DNA of 44,511 nucleotides from the NCBI GenBank assembly GCA_035656635.1, contig DASRSD010000066.1, forward strand, positions 1 to 44,511. The letters are read 5' to 3'. Source of the stretch: Pirellulales bacterium (lineage in GTDB: Bacteria; Planctomycetota; Planctomycetia; Pirellulales; JADZDJ01). How positions within the stretch are numbered: position 1 is the first letter of the stretch; the number at the start of each line of letters is the position of its first letter. The notes beneath the pieces were generated by a model. That model worked only from the letters and a program-made list of their open reading frames with translations, did no database searches and had not been told where the DNA came from. The position numbers and the translations under genes were made by a program. Below, piece by piece: positions 7,356-15,607 of this stretch.

Positions 7356-9020
7356 TTACTTCTTGCCGGCTTCGGCAATCGCTTCCGGCCGGGTGATATG
7401 AAAGTAATGACCGTGGTCGGCGGTGACAATGAGCACGGTGTTGTCCCAGCCGCCGTGCGTTTCGACCCAATGAGTGACAGCCCGCACGGCATCGTCCCCA
7501 TCGAAAATGGCGCCGAGGGAGTTATCGAGGTTGTCGTCGTGGTTGGCCCAATCGACGTCGCCGGCTTCAATCATCAACCACAAGCCCTTTGGATTTTGCG
7601 ACAACACTTCCAAGGCCGCCAGCGCCACATCGGTTAAGCGTGGGTTTTCCTCGATGTCGGCCGGCGTGTAATGCTCCTGCGTCTTCTTGACGCCGACCGT
7701 GGGATTGTAATTCCCGTCGGCCGTCCGGTACGGCAAATGGCTGCGATCACCGGCGCCAAACAAACCCAGGAGCCGCTCGTGAGTGGCCGCCGCTGCCGCT
7801 GCCGCAGCGGCCAGCGCCTGCCGGCCGTTCATGCCCGACTGACGCTGCACCACTTTATACTTGCCGCCATGATCGACATCTATTTTTTCCAAATCTGCTG
7901 TGGTGATGTATCGATTTCCAGACACAAAATTTTCGCCCTGCTGTTCCACGTCTTTTTTCAAAGTTTTGGCGGTGGTCGTTTCGCCCCAGCCCGTGCCGAT
8001 AATTACGTCGAGCCCTGGCAACGGCTGCTGGCGGTGCGAAATCGACGGCAGGCCGACCAAATCGCGGGAAATATCTTGGTAATCGTCGCGCCACACGTTG
8101 TTGGCGTAGGTCGCTGCCGGTGTGGCATCGCTGATCGAAACACTGGTCACCGCGCCCACGCTCCAACCGCGATGCTGCAATTGCTGGGCGATGGTTTCGA
8201 CGTGGTTCCCTTCCGAATCGACGTTAATGGCGTCGTTGTACGTTTTGATTCCGGAATTCATTGAAGTGGCTGAGGCCGCCGAATCGGTATAGGGATGCGG
8301 CAGCTGGCGGCTTTTGCCGATCGGGTATTCCGGATCGATCGGTGTCGCCCACGGTGTTTCGCCGGCCAGCTTCCAATCGTACCCGCTCCGCGTTTTGCCG
8401 CCTACGTTGTTAACCACTTGGGCGTTCACGTCGGTTTTGGTGCCCTCGTTGTGCGGGCTGGTGACCATGTAACCAAAGTCAGTCGGCGCGCCACGATAAT
8501 CTTGAAAGTGCAATCCACTGCCGCGGCCTTCGTGATACGGCACCGTACCGGTTTTGTAGCAAGCGGCCGCCCAGGTGTTAAACCAATCCATGCCGTCGAA
8601 AATAAATAAAATAATTCGCTGTTTCCCCTGGGCGACGGCCGCTTCCTGCAAGTGGTAAATGTCGGTTTCGTCAAAGTATTCGGCCTGCGGATTCAGTGTT
8701 TCGGCCGGAAGATAGCCGTATAATTGCTGCAAACGCTCCGAATTGCGGTACACGCTGTGTTCGCCCCGCACACTGTTAAGATCCATGCCAAAGATGTAAA
8801 CGGGAATGAGGCGGTTGGAGTGCGTCGTCCAGCCGGTGTATTTTGAAGGTTGCGGGCCCCAGTAGCCCCAGTCGGCATTGCCTTGCTCGATGGCGACCGC
8901 CTGCATTTGGCGAAGCTGATCGGCCGCGGCATTTTCGGACGGCGTGGCAGAAGAATTTTTGCTGCAGCCCGACAGAGCCAGAACAACCAACGCAAACCAT
9001 ACGAAACGAATTCGGAGCAT
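7356..9020 (-). CDS. Alkaline phosphatase, PhoA family, lipoprotein
   Basis: A 554-residue protein with a lipoprotein signal (lipobox ALSGC, Cys19), so probably membrane-tethered in the periplasm. PhoA-family motifs are clear: Asp142 (FDGMDW), the nucleophile Ser247 in YTDSAASAT, ISDATPAA near 297-303, Glu485 and Asp488/His494 (IEAGDVDWANHD), and Asp535-His536 (VTADHGH). It would release phosphate from monoesters. It has an insert of about 40 residues with a run of alanines (401-412). The protein ends only 18 residues after TADHGH, so the segment that holds the last zinc histidine in E. coli PhoA (His412) is missing or replaced. It is divergent from obg. Confidence 0.88.
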   Translation of the reverse strand: MLRIRFVWFALVVLALSGCSKNSSATPSENAAADQLRQMQAVAIEQGNADWGYWGPQPSKYTGWTTHSNRLIPVYIFGMDLNSVRGEHSVYRNSERLQQLYGYLPAETLNPQAEYFDETDIYHLQEAAVAQGKQRIILFIFDGMDWFNTWAAACYKTGTVPYHEGRGSGLHFQDYRGAPTDFGYMVTSPHNEGTKTDVNAQVVNNVGGKTRSGYDWKLAGETPWATPIDPEYPIGKSRQLPHPYTDSAASATSMNSGIKTYNDAINVDSEGNHVETIAQQLQHRGWSVGAVTSVSISDATPAATYANNVWRDDYQDISRDLVGLPSISHRQQPLPGLDVIIGTGWGETTTAKTLKKDVEQQGENFVSGNRYITTADLEKIDVDHGGKYKVVQRQSGMNGRQALAAAAAAAAATHERLLGLFGAGDRSHLPYRTADGNYNPTVGVKKTQEHYTPADIEENPRLTDVALAALEVLSQNPKGLWLMIEAGDVDWANHDDNLDNSLGAIFDGDDAVRAVTHWVETHGGWDNTVLIVTADHGHYFHITRPEAIAEAGKK

Positions 9021-9181
9021 GATTGGGCAAACGGCAAACTGTGGACAGAACGCCCGGGCGGGCCGGCCAAATACGGCGGGCAGACACCGGCAAGTCTCTC
9101 GACTATAACTACCTCATGGTTGCACCACCAGCGGCCTAATTACGGGCTCACAATCACTTTGAAACAAGACTCCCAGCACTG

Positions 9182-10219
9182 ATGTTTGTCGATCGAGTAG
9201 AAATTGAAATTGCGGCCGGAAACGGCGGAAACGGTGCGGTGAGCTTTCGCCGCGAAAAATTCATTCCTCGCGGCGGTCCCGACGGCGGGGATGGCGGCCA
9301 TGGCGGCAGCGTGGTGCTACGCGCTCAGCCGGGCGTTGACAGTTTGGCTGCGCTTGCGCACCGCAAGCATTGGCGCGCCGAACATGGCCAGCCGGGCGGA
9401 TCCAGCGATTGCTTCGGCCGCAGCGCGGAAGATTTAATCCTGCTAGTCCCACCGGGAACCGTGGTGATCGATGCCGGCTCCGGTCTTGCGCTCAAAGACT
9501 TGGTGGAACCCGGCCAGCAAGTCATTGCCGCGCATGGCGGCAAGGGAGGCAAAGGCAATGCCGCGTTCAAAACCTCCACCAACCGCGCTCCCCGCGAATG
9601 TACCCCTGGCGGCCGAGGAGAACAACGCCGATTGATTTTGGAATTGAAAGTGATTGCCGACGTGGGCCTGATCGGCAAACCCAACGCCGGCAAAAGCACG
9701 CTTTTGGCTCGACTGTCTCGCGCTCAGCCGGAGATTGCCGATTATCCGTTCACCACGAAGTATCCGAATCTGGGAATTGTTTATCTGACGTCCGATCATT
9801 CGTTCGTGCTGGCTGATTTGCCCGGGTTGATTGAGGGCGCACATGCAGGAGTGGGCTTGGGGCACGAATTTTTGCGGCACATTCAGCGGGCTGGCATTTT
9901 GGTGCATCTGGTGGAACCGGCGCCTGTCGACGGTTCCGATCCGCTGAATAACTACCGCATCATCCGCAGCGAGCTGGAGCGTTATTCGACAGAGCTTGGC
10001 GCGCGGCCGGAAATTGCGGTAATCACCAAATGTGAACTCCCCGGTGCTGAAGAAGTGCGGGCCAAACTCGCCGGCGAGATCGGGCGCGAGGTATTGGCCA
10101 TTAGCGCCGTCACCGGCGAAGGCCTGGATCAATTGCTGTGGCAAATCACAAAGCTGTTGAGCGAACAAAAACAGGCTGGCAGTGAAAAAATAACGCCGGC
10201 ACTGACTCCACACTCCTGA
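9182..10219 (+). CDS. obg: Obg/CgtA GTPase
   Basis: A 345-residue GTPase for 50S ribosome assembly and stress control. The Gly-rich Obg fold (1-157) contains GGNGAVSFRREK and GGKGGKGNAAF. The G domain has the P-loop GKPNAGKS (165-172), switch I YPFTTKYPNLGIV, G3 DLPG (212-215) and a G5 ISA. The G4 motif reads ITKCE (281-285) where NKxD is usual, with Asp replaced by Glu and Asn by Thr. There is no extended C-terminal domain. It is first in a run with coaX (15 bases downstream) and an MnmE-like GTPase. The usual rplU-rpmA neighbours are absent. Confidence 0.95.
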   Translation: MFVDRVEIEIAAGNGGNGAVSFRREKFIPRGGPDGGDGGHGGSVVLRAQPGVDSLAALAHRKHWRAEHGQPGGSSDCFGRSAEDLILLVPPGTVVIDAGSGLALKDLVEPGQQVIAAHGGKGGKGNAAFKTSTNRAPRECTPGGRGEQRRLILELKVIADVGLIGKPNAGKSTLLARLSRAQPEIADYPFTTKYPNLGIVYLTSDHSFVLADLPGLIEGAHAGVGLGHEFLRHIQRAGILVHLVEPAPVDGSDPLNNYRIIRSELERYSTELGARPEIAVITKCELPGAEEVRAKLAGEIGREVLAISAVTGEGLDQLLWQITKLLSEQKQAGSEKITPALTPHS

Positions 10220-10234
10220 CGATTACCGTTTCGC

Positions 10235-11038
10235 ATGCCATCGCTCATCGCCGTCGATATTGGCAACTCGCGCATCAAGCTGGGGCTGTTTGCTGCACTG
10301 GCTGGTGCTTCGCAGACGACGCATAAGGGGTTGCCAACGCCGCTGCGCGCTCACACCATGCCCACCGACGACTGGAACCCGCAATCGCTGCAACAATGGC
10401 TAAACGATGTGCCGACGGGAACGCCCTGGTGGATTGCCAGCGTAAACCGCCCCGCGGCTGCGAAACTTACCGGCTGGATTCAAAATCGCTGGCCGGTGCG
10501 GATGTTGACCAACACCGATTTGCCTATCTCTGCCGCGGTGGAGCATCCGGAACGTGTGGGCGTTGACCGCTTGGCTGGCGCGGTGGCCATTAACCAGTTG
10601 CGCGAGCCGGACCGGGCCGCAATTACCATCGGCGTAGGCAGCGCCATCACCGTCGATTTGATCGCTGCCGACGGCACATTTTGCGGCGGAGCCATTTTGC
10701 CGGGCATTGCCATGTCGGCCCGTGCACTGGATCAATTCACCGACTTATTGCCACTCAGCCCGTTGAAAGAGTTATCCGGCGCGCCCTCTGCCTTGGGCAC
10801 GTCGACCCTAGCCGCCATTCATAGCGGACTGTTTTGGGGCGCGGTCGGGGCGATTCGCGAATTGATTACGCAACTATCTCAGCAGGTTCCGCGCCCGGCG
10901 AAACCGCCACAGATTTTTCTCACAGGCGGCGCAGCGCCATCGGTGGCAGAGCAGATCGATCCGGCTGCAGAATACGTGGAACATTTGGCGCTAGCCGGCA
11001 TTGCACTAGCGAAGCCGGACGAAACTCATGGGAAATGA
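10235..11038 (+). CDS. coaX: Type III pantothenate kinase
   Basis: A 267-residue protein that phosphorylates pantothenate in the first step of coenzyme A synthesis. ASKHA-fold motifs: DIGNSRIKLG at the N-terminus (Asp8, Gly10, Asn11), GVDRLAG (Asp111, the family's likely catalytic base), GVGSAITVD (133-141) and FCGGAILPGI. The third motif normally reads DxGTATT; here the Asp is Gly and the Thr is Ser, so phosphate-loop contacts may differ. Its last 11 bases overlap the start of the MnmE-like gene, so the two are probably translationally coupled. This type is insensitive to CoA feedback in studied bacteria. Confidence 0.88.
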   Translation: MPSLIAVDIGNSRIKLGLFAALAGASQTTHKGLPTPLRAHTMPTDDWNPQSLQQWLNDVPTGTPWWIASVNRPAAAKLTGWIQNRWPVRMLTNTDLPISAAVEHPERVGVDRLAGAVAINQLREPDRAAITIGVGSAITVDLIAADGTFCGGAILPGIAMSARALDQFTDLLPLSPLKELSGAPSALGTSTLAAIHSGLFWGAVGAIRELITQLSQQVPRPAKPPQIFLTGGAAPSVAEQIDPAAEYVEHLALAGIALAKPDETHGK

Positions 11039-12200
11039 TCTCGGCACGTTAACCACGGCGTGCATGCTGACGCCCACCGGCCGCGGAGCAGTCGCCGTGG
11101 TGGCCGTCGAAGGGCCGCTGGCGATGGAAATAGTGCAGCGTTTTTTTCAGCCAAAATCTGCGCGGGCACTAGCCGATCGGCCGCTGGGGCAAATTGTGTA
11201 TGGCCGCTGGGGAAGCCAAGCGGCCGAAGATGTGATTGTTTGCCGCCGAGACTTACGCGGCCTGGAAGTGCATTGTCATGGCGGCGCAGCAGCCGTGCGT
11301 CGAATTTTGGACGATCTAATTGCCGCCGGTGCGGAAGAACAAGACTGGCGTGAGCATATCGGTCAGCACGAAAGTTCTGCGATTCGCGCCGCGGCACGAA
11401 TTGCATTGGTGGAAGCACTTACAACTCGGACGGCGGAAATACTGCTCGATCAATATCACGGCGCGCTGGAAACCGCCCTGTGTAAAATTCTCGCCGCGAT
11501 AAACGACGGCCCGGACGGCCTTTCTGCCGCCCAAAGTTTGACCAAAACCTTGCTGGACCGTGCGCCGCTGGGGCTGCACCTTACGAAACCGTGGCGTGTG
11601 GTGGTGGCTGGACCGCCCAACGTAGGCAAAAGCAGCCTCGTAAACGCCCTGGTCGGTTACCAACGGGCGATTGTGTTCGATCAGCCGGGCACAACCCGCG
11701 ATGTGGTGACCGCGCTTACCGCGCTGGCGGGTTGGCCAATTGAGCTATGCGATACCGCCGGATGGCGCAGCACGGCCGATCCACTGGAAGCGGCGGGAGT
11801 GGCGCGGGCTCAGGAGCAAGCCTCTGCCGCCGATGCTTTGCTGCTGGTGTTCGACGCCACGCAATCCTGGTCTGGGGAGCTGCGAGCATTGATGGATGCC
11901 TGGCCCAGGGCGCTTCTGGTGCAGAATAAATGCGATCTGTTAACGCCCGACCGTCCTGGCAGCATCTTTCCAAATTCGATCCAAGTGAGCGCAGTTACAG
12001 GGCAAGGGCTTGATTTGCTGGTGGAAAAAATCATTCGCCAGGTGGTGCCCCAGGAGCCGAAATTTGGCGAGCCATTGCCGTTCACCAGCGAGCAAATCCA
12101 GCGGCTGCAAGCGGTGGCCGACGCGTTGGAAACGGGCAATTTGAGCACAGCAAAAGCGCACGTGCTGGCATTGCTGTCGCCGGAGGAAACGCCGAATTGA
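11028..12200 (+). CDS. MnmE/TrmE-like GTPase lacking the tRNA-modification C-terminus
   Basis: A 390-residue protein. The N-terminus (LTPTGRGAVAVVAVEGPLA) matches the MnmE folate-binding domain. The G domain has P-loop GPPNVGKS (195-202), GTTRD (221-225), DTAG (242-245) and NKCD (300-303). MnmE normally has a helical domain with an FxNGKLDL-type motif and ends in C(I/L)GK, whose Cys is needed for tRNA wobble-uridine modification. Here the helical part is short and unlike the family, and the C-terminus ends AHVLALLSPEETPN with no such Cys. It is probably a paralogue with another role and not the tRNA enzyme. The start overlaps coaX by 11 bases. Confidence 0.8.
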   Translation: MGNDLGTLTTACMLTPTGRGAVAVVAVEGPLAMEIVQRFFQPKSARALADRPLGQIVYGRWGSQAAEDVIVCRRDLRGLEVHCHGGAAAVRRILDDLIAAGAEEQDWREHIGQHESSAIRAAARIALVEALTTRTAEILLDQYHGALETALCKILAAINDGPDGLSAAQSLTKTLLDRAPLGLHLTKPWRVVVAGPPNVGKSSLVNALVGYQRAIVFDQPGTTRDVVTALTALAGWPIELCDTAGWRSTADPLEAAGVARAQEQASAADALLLVFDATQSWSGELRALMDAWPRALLVQNKCDLLTPDRPGSIFPNSIQVSAVTGQGLDLLVEKIIRQVVPQEPKFGEPLPFTSEQIQRLQAVADALETGNLSTAKAHVLALLSPEETPN

Positions 12201-12340
12201 AGAAGCGGCTAGCCACGACTGCTCTGGACCGCGTGTGGTAGCCTCGCTATCCTTTGCCGCCTGCGCGGGTTGCGCGCCGGAAAACTGTACACAAACCGAT
12301 TGATTAACGCTCATCGAGAGTGTTCAGGGAGGAACACGCG

Positions 12341-14464
12341 ATGTTTTATAACTTCGCTCGCTTTCGTGCCGCCAGAAAAAATGGAATCGAGTTGCTGGCT
12401 TTGCTCCTAGCAGTTTGGGCATTCGGCTGGGGCGGTCCTGCCTGCGGCGCCGACAGTTCGGCGATGGATTCCTCCACCGACAGCGCTAGCGGCGCCGTAG
12501 ACAGCAACCAAACACCGCAAGAACTGCCGCCGTCGATAAGGTCGCTGGAAGATGTTTCGGCGCACCAGCTAAATTATCCGGCGAAGCCCGCAGCAGCTCA
12601 TAGTCCGGCGATTCAAGGGCCGGCGAAGAATGCTGCCGAGCCGGCCGCGAACGCTTCCAGCGCAACCGATGGAAAATTTTCCGAAGAGGAAACCAGCACC
12701 AGCGGCGCGCCCGCGACAGATTCCGATCCATCGGCTTCCATTTTCGCGACGACGTTTGACGATCCACCCTCCCGGCCCACCGGCCCGGTCGAGCCCGCCA
12801 GTTTTAGCGGCGTGCAGCCGGGCGTCACCACGATGGAACAATTGACCGAGAAGTGGGGCAAGGGCGAAGAAGTTTCGCATGACGACAATCAAACCGTGCT
12901 CCATTTCACACGGCCGACATTTCCGCACGTGGAAGTGACCGTGGCCGACGGCAAAGTGCGTTCGATTGTCATCGATCTGGATCAAGCGGTGCCCACCGAT
13001 GTTCTGGCGCAGCAACTGCAATTAACCGATGTCCGTCCCGTGGATGTTCCCGACGATTCCGGCGAACTGCTGGGCCAGGCTTATCCGGAACGAGGCGTGC
13101 TGTTTAGCATTACGCCCGACGGCAAGCGGGTTTCGCACGTCGTGCTGGATAAAATCGACCTCTCTACCTTTGCCTTGCGGGCGGAAGTGGAATTGCAATC
13201 TCACACGCGCGCCAGCCTGGCCGATTTGGATTACGTGCTTGCACATCAATCCAAAAACGCCAGAGCACTATGGCTGCGTGGCCGGCTGATGGCCATTTTG
13301 GCACGCTACGATGAAGCCGCCGATGACGTGGAAGCGGCGTTAGAAATCAGCCCAAAGCAACCGTTATATCATCTCACGCACGCCGAAATTTTGAGTCAGC
13401 AAGGGCATTACAACGATGCGGCGCAGGAAATCAAGAATGTGATGGCCGCCACCAACCTGGCCAACGAAATCAAGGCCCGGGCGCTGTGCGAGCTGGGCGA
13501 CATTGAGGCGGATTCGCCGGTGCACGATTACAAATCGGCCCTGGAGCATCATCAGACGGCGATTAAATTAGCCGACCCGTTGTCGATTGATAAGCGGCTG
13601 CTCGTGCGCCGCGCCGCCAAGCTGATTTTGATCGACGCGCATCTGGCCGTAGCCCACGACGTTGCTTGCGGCTTTTGGCAGGAAAAAGAAACGGCCGTGC
13701 CGAAGTGGCTTGGGCGGGCGCAGGCATACGTCGACGATTTTATCGCCCATGAGGATGAAGATCCCGGCTTGCGATTGCATTTGGCTCTCGGCGCTTTGCG
13801 GGCCTGCGCCGGGGCCGACGGCAAGGTCGATTCTATCCCCTGGGCGCGGATGGCGTTGAAAACCGGAAAACCGCTGATTCAGGTTGCCACCGATCCGTGG
13901 ACGAAAGACGCCCTGCAATGGACTCTGGGAATTGCGCTAGCCGATGGGCTCATGGCCGACGAATTGCACGGCGCGGTGCAGCATGCGCTACCTAACACCG
14001 CGCTGACCATCACATATTTGGAAACGGGCGCGAAAGGGCGTCGCGAAACGCCCGCCGATGTCTTCCGTCTCGGCTGGCTGTATTACCGCATGGGTTCCCT
14101 GCATGCCTTGCAGCGGAACGATCATAAGACCGCCATCGCGTGGTACGAAAAGGCATTCCCGCTGTTGGACCGTCCCCTTCCAGCGACGCTTCGCAACCAG
14201 CAGGGCCATTATGGCGAGTGGCTGGTAAGCATGGGCATTTCGTACTGGAACGATGGCAACCATGATTTTGCGCTGCAACTGACCGATGCCGGCGTGCAAC
14301 ACATTCAGGAGGCGGTGAAGCGCAATCTGGTCGACGAAAAATCGCTCGCCATTCCGTACGGCAATCTGGCCTTCATGCACGAAGCGCTGGGGCACAAAAA
14401 CGAAGCTCAAAATTTCGCCCAACTGGCCGCTAAATATGACAGTGGAAAAAACGGCAAACGCTGA
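12341..14464 (+). CDS. Secreted TPR protein with BamE-like segment
   Basis: The start is the ATG at 12341, because AGGGAGGAA lies just before it at proper spacing; a GTG at 12320 would put that site inside the gene. The 707-residue protein has a signal peptide (LLALLLAVWAFGW, cut near CGA-DS) and then about 110 residues of Ala/Ser/Pro-rich, probably disordered sequence. A domain follows beginning PGVTTMEQLTEKWGKG, which resembles the BamE/SmpA repeat opening. From about residue 280 there are TPR helices (ARALWLRGRLMAILARYDEA, PLYHLTHAEILSQQGHYNDA). The C-terminal part also looks like TPRs (GWLYYRMGSLHAL, IPYGNLAFMHEALGHKNEA). It is likely a periplasmic scaffold; no enzyme motif was seen. Confidence 0.75.
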   Translation: MFYNFARFRAARKNGIELLALLLAVWAFGWGGPACGADSSAMDSSTDSASGAVDSNQTPQELPPSIRSLEDVSAHQLNYPAKPAAAHSPAIQGPAKNAAEPAANASSATDGKFSEEETSTSGAPATDSDPSASIFATTFDDPPSRPTGPVEPASFSGVQPGVTTMEQLTEKWGKGEEVSHDDNQTVLHFTRPTFPHVEVTVADGKVRSIVIDLDQAVPTDVLAQQLQLTDVRPVDVPDDSGELLGQAYPERGVLFSITPDGKRVSHVVLDKIDLSTFALRAEVELQSHTRASLADLDYVLAHQSKNARALWLRGRLMAILARYDEAADDVEAALEISPKQPLYHLTHAEILSQQGHYNDAAQEIKNVMAATNLANEIKARALCELGDIEADSPVHDYKSALEHHQTAIKLADPLSIDKRLLVRRAAKLILIDAHLAVAHDVACGFWQEKETAVPKWLGRAQAYVDDFIAHEDEDPGLRLHLALGALRACAGADGKVDSIPWARMALKTGKPLIQVATDPWTKDALQWTLGIALADGLMADELHGAVQHALPNTALTITYLETGAKGRRETPADVFRLGWLYYRMGSLHALQRNDHKTAIAWYEKAFPLLDRPLPATLRNQQGHYGEWLVSMGISYWNDGNHDFALQLTDAGVQHIQEAVKRNLVDEKSLAIPYGNLAFMHEALGHKNEAQNFAQLAAKYDSGKNGKR

Positions 14465-14474
14465 AATCGTTTTT

Positions 14475-14635
14475 GAACCACACCAGAAGCAGAGAAAATT
14501 TATTAGGAAGGCAGGAAGACAGGAACGGAATTATTGTTGGCGACTGAGCTCAGAAATCTGCCTTTCATAGATTCCTGGCTTCCTGATAAAAATCGATTGC
14601 CATTCCTCTCTGCGTCTCCGCGCCTCTGCGGTTAA
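14475..14635. repeat. Interspersed palindromic element, copy A
   Basis: The left end is gaaccacaccagaagcagag and the right end is ctctgcggttaa, in the style of the ACCGCAGAGACACGGAGACGC repeats. The interior ggcaggaagacaggaac and ttcctggcttcct are complementary, so the whole unit can fold back. It shares the block aggaagacaggaacgg and much of its interior with copy B (15441-15602) in the same orientation. The two copies flank the alpha/beta hydrolase gene. Confidence 0.85.
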
Positions 14636-14640
14636 GCTGA

Positions 14641-15429
14641 TCAACGCCCGGCAAATTCCGCCACCAGGCGAACAAAGTCAGCGGTTTTTTCATACGGCAG
14701 CATGTGGCCGCATTCGTTGAGCACTTCCAGCCGCGCACCGGAAATCTGCTCGGCATAAAAACGGCCGTGTGCCAGCGGAATCAATTTGTCGTCCCGGCCC
14801 CAAATGATTAGCGTCGGACATTGCACGCGCTGCAAATGATGCGGCAATTTCGGATTATGCAGGTACGGATTCCAACCCACGCGGGCCGTCGCTTCCCGGG
14901 CCCGCAAAAACATGAGCAGTTGAATTTCCGAAGGTTCCAGCGGGGCAACTTCCAGCGCCACCGGGCCAGCCGGATCGAAAAACAACATGTTCCGCAATTT
15001 CGTCAGATCGTCAATAAACCACTCCGCCATTGGCGCATCGGGAACGTGCAGTCCGGCGGCGTCCACCATCACCAGCTTGCTAACGAGCTCGGGCCGCAAA
15101 ATCGCCAACTCCACTGCCAGCCACGCGCCCAGCGAAAAGCCGACGACCGGCACGCCGCGCAAATCGAATTGCTCAAACAGATCGACATAGTGCCAGGCCA
15201 AATCTTGCATGCTGTCGATTTGGTCCAGCCCTTCGGAAAGCGCAAAGCCCGGATGTGCCGGAGCAATCACGCTGAAGTGCTGCGCTAATCCGTCGTGAAA
15301 GGCGGTCCAATCCATTTCGCCGCCGGCGCTGTGCAAATAAACCAATGGCGGACCCTTGCCCCCGCGCATGACTTGCGTCTTCTTGCCGGCCACGGTCACG
15401 AAATCGGTTTGATTGGGGATTTGTGTCAT
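14641..15429 (-). CDS. Alpha/beta hydrolase
   Basis: A 262-residue cytoplasmic protein without a signal peptide. The triad is visible: nucleophile in VVGFSLGAW (Ser near 119), acid in IIWGRDDKLIP, base in NECGHMLPYEK. The oxyanion region is LVYLHSAGGEMDW. The cap domain is helical and of usual size. It lies downstream of a luciferase-like monooxygenase gene on the same strand, separated by repeat B. Such pairs often act in stepwise breakdown of an organic compound, but the substrate is not known. Confidence 0.85.
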   Translation of the reverse strand: MTQIPNQTDFVTVAGKKTQVMRGGKGPPLVYLHSAGGEMDWTAFHDGLAQHFSVIAPAHPGFALSEGLDQIDSMQDLAWHYVDLFEQFDLRGVPVVGFSLGAWLAVELAILRPELVSKLVMVDAAGLHVPDAPMAEWFIDDLTKLRNMLFFDPAGPVALEVAPLEPSEIQLLMFLRAREATARVGWNPYLHNPKLPHHLQRVQCPTLIIWGRDDKLIPLAHGRFYAEQISGARLEVLNECGHMLPYEKTADFVRLVAEFAGR

Positions 15430-15440
15430 TGGAAAATCAA

Positions 15441-15602
15441 GTTAACCGCAGAGACACGGAGACGCAGAGAGGATTTTATTAGGAATCCAGGAAGACAGGA
15501 ACGGAATTATTCTTTCGACAAAACTCGAAAAATCTGCTTTTCATGGATTCCTGGCTTCCTTATGAAAGTCTTGAATTGTTTTCTCTGCGTCTCTGCGGTT
15601 CA
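15441..15602. repeat. Interspersed palindromic element, copy B
   Basis: The ends are inverted: ttaaccgcagagacacggag (15442 on) against tctctgcgtctctgcggtt (15582-15600), allowing an 8-base gap in one arm. The interior repeats copy A almost base for base (aggaagacaggaacggaatt; gattcctggcttcct) and contains its own inverted pair. It fills nearly the whole gap between two minus-strand genes and ends 5 bases before the stop of the monooxygenase gene. Confidence 0.88.
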
Positions 15603-15607
15603 ATTTC

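Noticed and set aside
9443-10213. Minus-strand open frame opposite obg
   Set aside because: Shadow frame; the Obg and P-loop motifs are on the other strand.
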